DNA of 64,000 bases from NCBI GenBank assembly GCA_965212165.1, contig OZ243096.1:1-64000 (forward strand), read 5' to 3'. Shown here piece by piece: positions 8,303-17,118 of this stretch. The notes under the pieces are model-generated. The model was given only the letters and a program-made list of their open reading frames with translations, searched no databases and was not told the origin of the DNA. A program made the position numbers and the translations under genes. Origin of the DNA: RHLJ01 sp965212165 (GTDB lineage Bacteria; Bacteroidota; Rhodothermia; Balneolales; Balneolaceae). The stretch's first letter is position 1. Every line of letters starts with the position of its first letter.

Positions 8303-9136
8303 TTAACCATGTTTTTTAATAAGCTTTTTTGCTTCATCCTTAAAGTACTGGTCATTATGCTGAACAAGTGGAATATCTTGCAAAATTTTGAATTGATTTA
8401 ATGCTTCTTCTTTATCTCCCTCTTCCAAATATACCATTCCTAGCCAATAACGGTTTACAACGGTATTTTTTGTCTCCACCGCCATTTTAAAATAATAGAC
8501 AGCCTGTTCAAAAGACCCATCTGTAGAGTTTTTAAAAAGTACTTTCGCTAACATTTTTAGGAACCAACCAAGCTTGGAAACTTCGTAATGCCATCTCCCT
8601 AAAATATGATAGGCACGGTGGTTTTTAGGATCCAACCGAATAGCTTCTTCGGCATAGATTCGAACACTATCAGCCATGTTTACTTTACCCCTCAAGCCAG
8701 AAACGGAGATAACTGCGGCAAATCCCATTGAAGCTGTTTCATAGTTTAAATGATCTAAAGTGTCTTCATTTACTGCTTTTTTAGACCAACTAAGCCCCTC
8801 TTTAAACAATTCTTTTTTGTCATGATCTTCCTTTGCCCCTTTATCATCATACGTAGTATCTCCGTATTCTAAATATTTAAGTGCAATTCTTCTTGTAACC
8901 GGACTCGTTTCTTCACAATTAAATCTTTTTTGCTTTAAATTTTCAATCTCAGCAACTGCTCCTTTTTCTTCAAAAATCAGATCTGATTCTATAAATAGAG
9001 TTTGAATACATTCTGGAAACCAACTGTAGGGTACTACTTCCTCATCTGTTTGTGAGTTAGGGAATTGAGCTAATATTGAGGGGGTTATTGAAAAAAAAAC
9101 TATTAACCCTAATAAATATTCTTTTTTTAATATCAC
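8303..9136 (-). CDS. Exported TPR protein resembling RMDN (regulator of microtubule dynamics) family
   Basis: A 277-residue protein starting at a GTG (9136), chosen because it is immediately followed by a signal peptide (ILKKEYLLGLIVFFSITPSILAQ). The C-terminal 120 residues contain NHRAYHILGRWHYEVSKLGW, then LAKVLF, SFEQAVYYF and NRYWLGMVYLEEGDKEEA. From memory this layout matches the C-terminal region of animal RMDN1-3 proteins, which is also found in bacteria of unknown function. TPR-like helices dominate and no enzyme motif is seen. It lies 30 bases upstream of the Omp85 gene and 42 bases downstream of a GT2, consistent with an operon. A periplasmic adaptor role is an inference. Confidence 0.72.
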   Translation of the reverse strand: MILKKEYLLGLIVFFSITPSILAQFPNSQTDEEVVPYSWFPECIQTLFIESDLIFEEKGAVAEIENLKQKRFNCEETSPVTRRIALKYLEYGDTTYDDKGAKEDHDKKELFKEGLSWSKKAVNEDTLDHLNYETASMGFAAVISVSGLRGKVNMADSVRIYAEEAIRLDPKNHRAYHILGRWHYEVSKLGWFLKMLAKVLFKNSTDGSFEQAVYYFKMAVETKNTVVNRYWLGMVYLEEGDKEEALNQFKILQDIPLVQHNDQYFKDEAKKLIKKHG

Positions 9137-9178
9137 AATTCTCGTTTTAATTATTCTACTCTGACTTTTAATTTTCTA

Positions 9179-10129
9179 TTAAAAACTTTTTTTAATATTA
9201 GGCTTTTGATGTTCTACATGATTCTTGTTTATAAGCTCACCTAATAAACCAGTTGAAAAAAACTGAACACCCAATACCATTAGCAAAATCCCTAAAAATA
9301 AAAGTGGTCTGCCATTTATTCCAGTTCCAAAAAATAACTTCATAAATGCTAGATAGATATTTATGCCACCACCAGCCATAAGTAACACTACGCCAATAGA
9401 ACCAAAGAAATGCATTGGCTTCTGCAGATATCTTTGAACAAATAGAATTGTAATTAGGTCGAGAAACCCATTTATAAATCTAGAAAGTCCAAACTTTGTA
9501 TGCCCATATTTTCTTGGATGATGCTTTACAACTTTCTCTGTGATCTGATTAAACCCTTCCCTTTTTGCAAGCATTGGTACATACCTATGTAGCTCACCGT
9601 ATAAGTAAATATTCTTAATTAACTCACTTTTGTATGCCTTTAATCCACAATTGAAGTCATGTAATTCTATTCCAGCCGACTTTCGAGTTACATAATTAAA
9701 AAACTTAGACGGAACTGTTTTACTAATTGGGTCGAAGCGTTCTTTCTTCCAGCCACTTACTAAATCATTCCCATCTTTGAGCATTTGAACCATTTCTGGC
9801 ACTTCATTAGGGTCGTCCTGTAAATCAGCATCCATGGTAACAATAAATTCCCCTTCAGCTCTCTCAAATCCAGCTTGAAGTGCTGTACTCTTACCGTAAT
9901 TATTTCTAAATGAAATTCCTTTTATGTGATTACCCTTCTTTTGAAGGCCTTCAATTACTTCCCAAGATTTATCTGTTGAGCCATCATCAACAAAGATAAT
10001 TTCGTATGAGAATGAACTTTTAAGAGCTGATTCAATTGCTTTTTCTAGTTCTGGCAATGATTCTTCTTCATTAAAAAGTGGAATAATTACACTTATATCA
10101 ATAGGATATTCTTTTTCTAAAACTGACAA
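9179..10129 (-). CDS. GT2 polyprenyl-phosphate glycosyltransferase (DPM1/GtrB/ArnC-like)
   Basis: The 316-residue protein has an N-terminal GT2 domain with VDDGSTD at 47-53 and DADLQDDP at 100-107, and two C-terminal membrane helices near 236-258 and 268-292. This is the architecture of GtrB, ArnC and the DPM1-like enzymes that move a sugar from a nucleotide to undecaprenyl phosphate at the cytoplasmic face. The sugar is not predictable. It is the first gene of the minus-strand envelope cluster ending at 5153 and is divergent from the MerR-like gene at 10210, with an 80-bp region between them that holds a weak TTAAC...GTTAA dyad (10166-10190). Confidence 0.87.
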   Translation of the reverse strand: MSVLEKEYPIDISVIIPLFNEEESLPELEKAIESALKSSFSYEIIFVDDGSTDKSWEVIEGLQKKGNHIKGISFRNNYGKSTALQAGFERAEGEFIVTMDADLQDDPNEVPEMVQMLKDGNDLVSGWKKERFDPISKTVPSKFFNYVTRKSAGIELHDFNCGLKAYKSELIKNIYLYGELHRYVPMLAKREGFNQITEKVVKHHPRKYGHTKFGLSRFINGFLDLITILFVQRYLQKPMHFFGSIGVVLLMAGGGINIYLAFMKLFFGTGINGRPLLFLGILLMVLGVQFFSTGLLGELINKNHVEHQKPNIKKSF

Positions 10130-10209
10130 AATGGATTCTTTTAAAAAAGGTTAGAAATGATTTTCTTAACTACACTAAAAACTATGTTAAAATACACTTT
10201 CTAGATACT

Positions 10210-10536
10210 ATGAAAAAATTGTATTACTCAATGGGAGAAGTAAGTAATCTCACTGGTTTGGCGCCTCATGTATTGCGCAATTGGGAACGTACCTATTCCC
10301 AGCTTAATCCTAAGAAAAATAGTGCTGGAAACCGAGCATACAAAGAAGAAGAAGTAAATCTAATATTCAAAATTAAAGAACTCCTAGAAGATAAGAAGTA
10401 TACTAGCGAAGGAGTAAGAAATGTATTAAATGGTGCATCTGAATCTTCTGAAAATCAGACAGAATTATCATCTGACTTAAAGAAAGATCTTACTGAGATG
10501 AAAGTGTTTCTAAATCAGTTGCTAGAAAAGCTATAA
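10210..10536 (+). CDS. Short MerR-family transcriptional regulator
   Basis: A 108-residue protein. The N-terminal 70 residues are a MerR winged HTH: YSMGEVSNLTGLAPHVLRNWER, then AGNRAYKEEEVNLIFKIKELL. A C-terminal helix of about 30 residues (DLKKDLTEMKVFLNQLLEKL) could form the dimer coiled coil. There is no effector or metal-binding domain and no cysteine, so it belongs to the small MerR-like group common in Bacteroidota. Its target is unknown; the divergent GT2 gene at 9179-10129 is a candidate. Its stop is directly adjacent to the convergent ctaA stop, leaving no intergenic base. Confidence 0.85.
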   Translation: MKKLYYSMGEVSNLTGLAPHVLRNWERTYSQLNPKKNSAGNRAYKEEEVNLIFKIKELLEDKKYTSEGVRNVLNGASESSENQTELSSDLKKDLTEMKVFLNQLLEKL

Positions 10537-11565
10537 CTAATCAGTTCGTAACCGAAGGATTAGTAGCAATAAAAACTGAGCGCATACCATAAGCGCAACT
10601 CCCACTAAGTGAACTACTTGAAAAGCTGGTGGCATCTCAAAAATCTCAAGTGCAATACCTGCCCCAATCTGAATAAAGATTAGTATAATATTTGCGAGTC
10701 CTAACTTATAGATTATTCCTTGAATATCATTTTTGTGAATTATACTAAATAGATACCCCCCTATAATTACAATTAACCAAGAAAAGCTTCGGTGGATAAG
10801 AAAGATATTTCCAATATTATCAATCCAATTGGGGCGTTCAATAACAAGTTTTATAGCATCAATAGCTTCCCGAACTTGAGTCCCCATTACTAATTGGACG
10901 GTGGTAAGAAATAATAAACCAACTGTTGTCCAATATAATTTTTTTCTTAATCCTTTATTCAAATCAACTTTAACAAAGTCAGATGTTGCTTTAAAAGCAC
11001 CATAGAGTAATACATTCACAATAACTAGTGCAAATATCATATGAATTGAAATTGTACCAGGTAAAAGATTCGTGCTGACAACAACTGAACCTAACCACCC
11101 TTGAAAACCTGTTAACAATACTGCAATCGTAGAAACAATTGTAATTGATTTATCGGATTTCCAATATTTTAAAGATGTTAGAAATGTAGCAAATACCAGT
11201 AACCCTATTATGGCTCCAACTAATCGGTTTAAATACTCTGTCCACGTTTTAATTGCGTTAAATTCTTCGGGATTACGAACTTTTGGATCATTTTGTATGG
11301 TAAAAGCAAGTTCTTCGAATCCCAGAGTGTTCAAGTAGCCAGCTATCTTTGTATTCTTTTCAATTCGTTGCTCCACAAAAATAGTTTGATAATTATCTGG
11401 AAGTTCTGACTCATTTGTAGGCGGTATCCATTGCCCAAAGCATTTAGGCCAATCGGGACAACCCATACCTGCTCCCGTTGACCTCACTAATCCTCCCACC
11501 AAAATTAGAAATAAGGTTGCTAATACTGTAGTAATTGCTGTCTTCTGATAGATATTTAATTTCAT
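10537..11565 (-). CDS. ctaA: Heme A synthase (CtaA/COX15)
   Basis: The protein (342 residues) is a polytopic membrane enzyme that oxidises the C8 methyl of heme O to make heme A for aa3-type cytochrome oxidase. The first helix is followed by STGAGMGCPDWPKCFG, with the Cys pair at 36 and 42. Conserved heme-ligand histidines are visible at 175 (SIHMIF), 258 (IHRSFSW) and 319 (VVHLVG). At the position of Bacillus His60 the motif reads EYLNR (residues 110-114), that is Asn in place of His. It is divergent from ctaB, with 78 bp between the starts, so heme O and heme A synthesis are encoded back to back. It is convergent with the MerR-like gene. Confidence 0.93.
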   Translation of the reverse strand: MKLNIYQKTAITTVLATLFLILVGGLVRSTGAGMGCPDWPKCFGQWIPPTNESELPDNYQTIFVEQRIEKNTKIAGYLNTLGFEELAFTIQNDPKVRNPEEFNAIKTWTEYLNRLVGAIIGLLVFATFLTSLKYWKSDKSITIVSTIAVLLTGFQGWLGSVVVSTNLLPGTISIHMIFALVIVNVLLYGAFKATSDFVKVDLNKGLRKKLYWTTVGLLFLTTVQLVMGTQVREAIDAIKLVIERPNWIDNIGNIFLIHRSFSWLIVIIGGYLFSIIHKNDIQGIIYKLGLANIILIFIQIGAGIALEIFEMPPAFQVVHLVGVALMVCAQFLLLLILRLRTD

Positions 11566-11643
11566 AAGGAAATTGATACCAAATTTGTGATAAAATGGTT
11601 AACTTTAGGACTGCTAAATTTACGGTTCTATTTATAGAAAAAC

Positions 11644-12549
11644 ATGAGTTCAAAAGAAGAAAATGTCTTAATGCAACGTTCCCTTTCTGAGATCGTTTCA
11701 GACTATTACCAATTAACAAAACCGGGAATAACCCTTGCCGTTTTAATAAGCATGTTAGTTGGTTTTGCTGTTGGGAGTGCGGGTTCTATAAATTTTATGC
11801 TAATGATTCACGCTATCATTGGTACCTATTTGATTGCAGCAGGAACGGGAGCACATAACCAGTTTATGGAGCGCAATTTAGATGGTTTAATGAAACGAAC
11901 TGAGTTTCGACCTCTTCCTACAAATCGAATACCCGCTCAGAGGGGTGTAGTATTTTCTCTAACTTTACTATTTACTGGGCTTACATACCTTGTCTTAATG
12001 GTAAATCTTGTTGCAGGCTTAGTTTCATTTGCGACAGCATTGATTTATCTAGCGGCATATACGCCGATGAAAAGAGTATCCGCATTTAATATTTTAATTG
12101 GAGCAGTTCCCGGAGCACTTCCTCCTGTTGGTGGTTGGGCGGCAGCTTCAGGTACTATTAATGAACCCGGGATGTGGTTATTCTTTGGAATTCTTTTTTT
12201 ATGGCAAATTCCACACGTTATGGCTATTGCTTGGATGTATAAAGATGATTATTCAGGTGCGGGCTTTAAAATGCTCCCTAAGAATGATTCAGAAGGAAAG
12301 AAAACTGCATTTTATGCTATCCTCTGTACGCTACTTCTATTCCCGATAAGTTATGCAGTATATGCACTTGGGATATCTGGGCTTGTATTCCTTTCATTGA
12401 GCGTTATTTTTGCGCTAATTTTCTTTGCGTACGGTGTTCGTTTTGCTCTTGATCGAACTAGATTAAATGCACGAAAACTAATGTTCGCTTCGATAATCTA
12501 TTTGCCAATGATTTGGGTAGCAGTTTTTGTTGATATGCTTTTTCTATGA
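11644..12549 (+). CDS. ctaB: Protoheme IX farnesyltransferase (heme O synthase)
   Basis: This polytopic UbiA-superfamily enzyme of 301 residues farnesylates protoheme to heme O, the substrate of CtaA. The prenyl-diphosphate-binding motif is visible at residues 72-90: NQFMERNLDGLMKRTEFRP. The second motif is near 215 (YKDDYSGAGFKML). About eight to nine hydrophobic segments are present, including a final helix. The ATG is preceded by a short A-rich leader without a Shine-Dalgarno sequence. The 3' end overlaps the convergent RDD gene by 6 bp. No oxidase subunit genes lie in the window. Confidence 0.93.
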   Translation: MSSKEENVLMQRSLSEIVSDYYQLTKPGITLAVLISMLVGFAVGSAGSINFMLMIHAIIGTYLIAAGTGAHNQFMERNLDGLMKRTEFRPLPTNRIPAQRGVVFSLTLLFTGLTYLVLMVNLVAGLVSFATALIYLAAYTPMKRVSAFNILIGAVPGALPPVGGWAAASGTINEPGMWLFFGILFLWQIPHVMAIAWMYKDDYSGAGFKMLPKNDSEGKKTAFYAILCTLLLFPISYAVYALGISGLVFLSLSVIFALIFFAYGVRFALDRTRLNARKLMFASIIYLPMIWVAVFVDMLFL

Positions 12550-13293
12550 GCTGTGAATGTGATTATAATCTTTGATCACTTGTTCTAAAAACTCATCTGC
12601 TTTAGATTCTAGTTTCTGAACTCCAATTTTCATTTGAATGATATTTGCTGTTCGTTGAACCATAACAAACCAAGTAGCATTTTCATACGTTTTTTTTGAT
12701 GCTAAGACTTCTTTAATTGTTCGAATTTGTTCGTCATTTAATTCGTTTACAGATGGATACATTATTTCGTAATTCTCATTTAACTCAGAATAAATTGTAT
12801 CAGTAAGCTTCACCTTTTTTCTGGTTTTAATAACACAAGTTTTAGCTGCAATATCACCTAACCGTTGACCTTTTCCGTTTACAAGTATAGTTATAAAAGC
12901 AACCATACCTGTCGTAAAGGTGATTTCAACTAGACGAAATATCCAACGAATTATATAATTCCCTAATGATGGATTGGTACCATCTATCATTACAACTTGA
13001 AGACCAAGTAACCATTTTCCAAATGATTTCCCATTCCACATTACCTCAAAAGTAAGATGATAGAAAAAAGCTGGTATAACATAAATTAGAATTATTACCC
13101 ATTGATTCTGTTCAGTATAAGATGAGAAGTCCTCATTAAATTCACCTATTATTCCAAATGCAAATTGAACTAGTAACTGAAAAGCAAGAAGTGTTATTGC
13201 ATCTATCATGAATGCAATTATCCTATCCCCAACAGGAGCTGGATTATAGTTTAACTTAACATGTTGGGTAGTTTCTACCCCAATTTGATTCAT
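12544..13293 (-). CDS. RDD-family membrane protein
   Basis: The 249-residue protein carries an RDD domain in residues 15-150: PVGDRIIAFMIDAITLL, a second membrane segment, GKSFGKWLLGLQV and RWIFRLVEI, then GQRLGDIAAKT. A cytosolic C-terminal tail of about 100 residues is helical and unrecognised. RDD proteins are of varied function (some act as Na+/H+ antiporters). It is divergent from the SpoIIM-like gene at 13393, which begins a MoxR/DUF58 operon. RDD, SpoIIM and MoxR genes are repeatedly found together in many phyla, so it probably belongs to that system. Confidence 0.86.
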   Translation of the reverse strand: MNQIGVETTQHVKLNYNPAPVGDRIIAFMIDAITLLAFQLLVQFAFGIIGEFNEDFSSYTEQNQWVIILIYVIPAFFYHLTFEVMWNGKSFGKWLLGLQVVMIDGTNPSLGNYIIRWIFRLVEITFTTGMVAFITILVNGKGQRLGDIAAKTCVIKTRKKVKLTDTIYSELNENYEIMYPSVNELNDEQIRTIKEVLASKKTYENATWFVMVQRTANIIQMKIGVQKLESKADEFLEQVIKDYNHIHSS

Positions 13294-13392
13294 CCCTAAA
13301 ATGGTTTCTATTTATGGTTAAAAAACTTAGTATTTTCCAAAAGATACACGATTTATCCACAGTGAAAAAAAGAACATCAAGAAAAAAAACAC

Positions 13393-14370
13393 ATGCGTGA
13401 GGTCACTTTTTTAAGAAAGAATGCGGATAAGTGGATGTCGTTCGAAGCAAAGCTCAAAAATCACAAAACTGAGGCTGCAGATGATCTTGCAGATTTATAT
13501 ATAGAGCTAAATAATGATCTTGCTTATGCACAAAGTTGTTTTCCTGATACTAAAACATCACAATATTTAAATGATCTTTCTATCCAGGCACATAACACAA
13601 TTTATAAAAATAGAAAAGAAAGTGTTTCTCGATTTATAACGTTCTGGACAGTAGAGATCCCTGAACTATTTTCATATAGACTAAAAGAGTTAAGTGCAGC
13701 AATATTTATATTCCTCCTGTTTTGTTCAATTGGTGTTCTTTCGCAATTGAATGACGCCTCATTCGCACGTCTAATACTAGGAGATGCGTATATAAACTTA
13801 ACAGTTAATAATATTGAAGAAGGTGATCCTCTTGCTATCTATGGGATGCATACTCAAATGGATATGTTCTTCAAAATCACATTCAATAATATTCGTGTCT
13901 CTTTTGTAAACTTTATTCTTGGGATTTTTACCGTTTTTGGAACCGCTTGGGTTATGCTTAAAAACGGTATTATGGTTGGTGTGTTTATTACCTTTTTTGA
14001 CGGATATAATCTTCTCTCTGAGGCTATGCTAGTCATATTCATTCACGGTGCACTCGAACTTAGCGCAATAACAATCTCTGGCGCTGCAGGTTTTGTATTA
14101 GGGAACAGTTTTATTTTCCCGGGTACTTATAAAAGGTCGGTCTCTTTTGTTAATGGTGTAAAAGAAGGAATTAAAATGTTAGTGAGTCTTATACCAGTTT
14201 TTATAGTTGCTGGATTTTTAGAATCATTTGTAACACGGTATACAAGTATGCCACTTTTTCTAAGTCTATTTATCATTATTGGATCATTTGTATTTATTAT
14301 TGGCTATTACATTGTTATGCCTACTCGTATTTATTTAAAACGTAAGAATTCTATTTATGCTAGACTTTAA
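13393..14370 (+). CDS. SpoIIM (DUF95) family membrane protein
   Basis: The protein (325 residues) begins MREVTFLRKNADKW, followed by a cytosolic helical part to about residue 95. The SpoIIM/DUF95 membrane domain then has five or six helices, including the FNNIRVSFVNFILGIFTVFGT and IHGALELSAITISGAAGF segments that are characteristic of the family. The name comes from the Bacillus stage II sporulation protein; outside Firmicutes it accompanies MoxR genes and has no proven sporulation role. It overlaps the next gene by 14 bp and is the first gene of the operon running to 19483. Confidence 0.86.
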   Translation: MREVTFLRKNADKWMSFEAKLKNHKTEAADDLADLYIELNNDLAYAQSCFPDTKTSQYLNDLSIQAHNTIYKNRKESVSRFITFWTVEIPELFSYRLKELSAAIFIFLLFCSIGVLSQLNDASFARLILGDAYINLTVNNIEEGDPLAIYGMHTQMDMFFKITFNNIRVSFVNFILGIFTVFGTAWVMLKNGIMVGVFITFFDGYNLLSEAMLVIFIHGALELSAITISGAAGFVLGNSFIFPGTYKRSVSFVNGVKEGIKMLVSLIPVFIVAGFLESFVTRYTSMPLFLSLFIIIGSFVFIIGYYIVMPTRIYLKRKNSIYARL

Positions 14371-15190
14371 TCATAGTAAATCCAGAGATCTTGGAGATAT
14401 TTTAACTGATACTTTCCAATATGTTCGAATCTACTTTAAAACTTTAGGTAAAGGACTACTATTTTTTGTTCTTCCTCTTTATTTGGTTCAATCATTCTTA
14501 TTACAAGGTTATTCAGATCAGATTTTTGCCAATATGCTTCAACCAGGAGATTTATCTGTTTTCGAAGATCTTCTAACACCACGTTATTTATTTAGCATAC
14601 TCTTATCTATGATTGCTTATGCAATGTTGACTATAGTTGCGCTAAAGCATCTAGCAATAACTAATGCTGGAGAATCATCAGAAAGTGTAAATTTGATTCA
14701 AGATTTTTTACCCCTACTGATTAAACTTGGAATACTTTATATCATTCTCTTTTTTATTTTAATGATTTCAGCATTTTTCTTCTTATTCCCAGCTTTATTT
14801 TTTGGTATTAGATTAAGCTTAGCACCTGCTGCGTTAGTTCTTGAAAATCGTGGAATTGGAGAATCTATTGGAAGATCATGGGAACTAACTCAAGGATTCT
14901 GGTGGTCTACATTTAGCTTATTTTTGATTATGTATATCATCGTTTTTTTCTGCTCATATGCCTTTATTCTTCCTGCAACTATCCTTTCCATCTTTTTTGT
15001 TGATACAGGTACTATTACAGATGCTGGTTTATTTTCTACCGTAATAACTACATTCATGACCTTATCTACTTCGTTTGCATCTCTTTTTGTAGTTCTCATT
15101 CATCTCTCTTTTGGTCTACAATTTTATAATATCATTGAACGAAAAGAAGGTGAAGGATTACGCTCAAAAATTGAAGGGTTGATGGACTAA
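14357..15190 (+). CDS. Polytopic membrane protein of the MoxR operon
   Basis: This 277-residue integral membrane protein has about six helices and begins inside the SpoIIM gene with a 14-bp overlap. The C-terminal portion (LAPAALVLENRGIGESIGRSWELTQGFWW) resembles the membrane domain seen in glycerophosphodiester phosphodiesterase-type and YciC-like proteins: a short amphipathic Ser/Arg helix followed by membrane segments. No catalytic residue is evident. Similar membrane proteins occupy this position between SpoIIM and DUF4129 genes in other Bacteroidota MoxR operons. I cannot assign a function beyond that association. Confidence 0.7.
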   Translation: MLDFNHSKSRDLGDILTDTFQYVRIYFKTLGKGLLFFVLPLYLVQSFLLQGYSDQIFANMLQPGDLSVFEDLLTPRYLFSILLSMIAYAMLTIVALKHLAITNAGESSESVNLIQDFLPLLIKLGILYIILFFILMISAFFFLFPALFFGIRLSLAPAALVLENRGIGESIGRSWELTQGFWWSTFSLFLIMYIIVFFCSYAFILPATILSIFFVDTGTITDAGLFSTVITTFMTLSTSFASLFVVLIHLSFGLQFYNIIERKEGEGLRSKIEGLMD

Positions 15191-15199
15191 TTGATCTAC

Positions 15200-15919
15200 A
15201 TGATTACGATTCTAAAAACTTTCATACTTTTTATCCTTCTATCATTCGGAATTATTAATTCAATTACTGCTCAGGATTCTCTTGTCGCAGACAAAAGTTC
15301 TGCATTAATTGTTCGAGTTCCAGATACAGCTAGCATAGAAAACTTTGCCTCAGATCCAGATTTTCAATATCAAGGTGTTCCTGAGAATCCTGATTCATTT
15401 AAAGATCGTTTCATTTCGCAAGTCATTCGATTTCTGAACTTAATTTTTGGCAACCCTGTTGGTAACTTCATTTTAAGACTTTTTCTCTACACTACAATTG
15501 CTTTTTTAGTACTTGTTTTAATTAATCAGGTTATTGGAGGAAACCTCATTAATGTTTTCAATAAGAAAAAATCTAATTCTTCTTTTTCATTAGCTATTCG
15601 AGAAGAAGAATTTCAAACCCTCGACTTAAATGCTTTGCTTAATGAAGCCGTAAAAAAGTCTGATTATCCAACTGCTACTAGATATTTATACTTGATCACT
15701 TTAAGGATGCTAGACGAGCATAAATTGATTATATGGGGAATGGAGAAAACAAACATCGATTACGAGCGTGAGTTTTCAGGACATAAAGGCTCTACTACTT
15801 TTAATTCACTCACTTCCTATTATGAATTTGTTGAATATGGCGATTTCGAAATAGATAAAGCTGGCTACCTAGTTGTAGATCGTCTATTCAATGACCTTAA
15901 AACGCAAGTTGAAGCATGA
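15200..15919 (+). CDS. DUF4129-domain membrane protein
   Basis: The ATG at 15200 is chosen over a TTG at 15191 because it is directly followed by a signal or anchor segment (ITILKTFILFILLSFGIINSITAQ). A second membrane segment lies near residues 97-118 (FILRLFLYTTIAFLVLVLINQ). The C-terminal cytosolic part (LNALLNEAVKKSDYPTATRYL, then LTSYYEFVEYGDFEI) is the DUF4129 helical domain, which includes paired helices with conserved aromatic and acidic residues. It overlaps the next gene by 4 bp (ATGA), so translation is likely coupled. DUF4129 proteins are regular partners of MoxR/DUF58 genes; the biochemical role is unknown. Confidence 0.8.
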   Translation: MITILKTFILFILLSFGIINSITAQDSLVADKSSALIVRVPDTASIENFASDPDFQYQGVPENPDSFKDRFISQVIRFLNLIFGNPVGNFILRLFLYTTIAFLVLVLINQVIGGNLINVFNKKKSNSSFSLAIREEEFQTLDLNALLNEAVKKSDYPTATRYLYLITLRMLDEHKLIIWGMEKTNIDYEREFSGHKGSTTFNSLTSYYEFVEYGDFEIDKAGYLVVDRLFNDLKTQVEA

Positions 15920-17118
15920 AGAAAACCGAGCGTAAATACATCTATGCTTTAATTTTGATAACAATTGTAGTGGCTACAATTAAAATTATTCAGCCTAAGC
16001 CCATAAACTGGAATGAGAGTTACTCTGCAACTGATAAAATCCCTTTTGGTTCTTTTATCTTAAATGATTTATTGCCCGAGGCTTTCCCAAATCAAGAAAT
16101 CCTTACAAATAATGATCCAATATTTGAATCAGAAATCGAAACAAATACATCGAACTGGATCTTTATAAATGCGGATTTTGCTCTCGATGAATTTGAAACT
16201 GAAATACTAAATAATAAAGTTAGTTTGGGTGATGTAGCCTTTGTCTCGGCCAGACAAATTTCAGGAGCTTTTGCAGACTCTTTAAACTTGTCAATAACAA
16301 ATTCCTTTCCTTTTATAGATCCTAATGCTACATCCTTAGATTCTCTAATTACTAACTCCGTCAATTTCACAAATAAAAACATCAGAAAAGTAGGAGGATG
16401 GAGTTTTCCCCGAACATTAACAGAATCCTATATTACTAGTTTTGATACATCTAGAACAACAATTTTAGGTTATAACGCCAAAAACCAGGTCAATTACATT
16501 AAAATAGATTCTGGTGATGGCTATTATCTAATTCATACTAATCCTTTCTTGTTTACTAACTATTATTTGAGAGATACAGATCGTTATGACTATGCTTTTA
16601 AAGCACTCTCTTATTTGAATGATGTTGTAATTTTATGGGATGAATATTATAAAGCAGGACGACTATCCTTTTCTTCACCACTTCAGTTTATAATCTCAAA
16701 TCCGAATTTAAAATGGGCCTGGTTTATCGGACTTTTTGGTATGATTGCATACTTAATATTTAATGGGAGACGACTTCAACGAATAATTCCGATTATTAAA
16801 CCACCTATAAATTCAAGTATTGATTTTGCTCAAACCATTGCAAATCTCTACTTAAATAATGGAACACATAAAGAAATACTTGAAAAGAAAGTAATCTTTT
16901 TGCTTGAATACATTAGAACAAACCTACATATACAAACTGATGAAATTTCTGAATCGATACTCTCGAATATTGCAAGCCGATCAGGGATAGAAGTTGAAGA
17001 AATCAATCAATTGTTTAAGTTGATTGAGTTACTAAGATCGAAAGAAGAAATCTCAGAAAAAGAACTTAAACGAATCACAGAACGAATCGACAGATTCTAC
17101 AAACAATCACAACGATGA
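15916..17118 (+). CDS. DUF4350-domain membrane protein
   Basis: The protein has 400 residues. A membrane segment is found near residues 8-27. An extracytoplasmic alpha/beta domain follows (KIPFGSFILNDLLPEAFPNQ; WIFINADFALDEFE; LGDVAFVSARQ) resembling the GATase-like DUF4350 fold. A second membrane helix near 265-283 (LKWAWFIGLFGMIAYLIF) precedes a helical cytosolic tail with the FAQTIANLYLNN motif typical of this family. Start and stop overlap the neighbours by 4 bp on both sides. It presumably acts as a membrane sensor or scaffold for the MoxR chaperone, by genetic association only. Confidence 0.8.
   Translation: MKKTERKYIYALILITIVVATIKIIQPKPINWNESYSATDKIPFGSFILNDLLPEAFPNQEILTNNDPIFESEIETNTSNWIFINADFALDEFETEILNNKVSLGDVAFVSARQISGAFADSLNLSITNSFPFIDPNATSLDSLITNSVNFTNKNIRKVGGWSFPRTLTESYITSFDTSRTTILGYNAKNQVNYIKIDSGDGYYLIHTNPFLFTNYYLRDTDRYDYAFKALSYLNDVVILWDEYYKAGRLSFSSPLQFIISNPNLKWAWFIGLFGMIAYLIFNGRRLQRIIPIIKPPINSSIDFAQTIANLYLNNGTHKEILEKKVIFLLEYIRTNLHIQTDEISESILSNIASRSGIEVEEINQLFKLIELLRSKEEISEKELKRITERIDRFYKQSQR

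Noticed and set aside
13393..14370. Evidence for sporulation from the SpoIIM-like gene
   Set aside because: SpoIIM-family proteins occur with MoxR genes in many non-sporulating phyla; no other sporulation gene is present.
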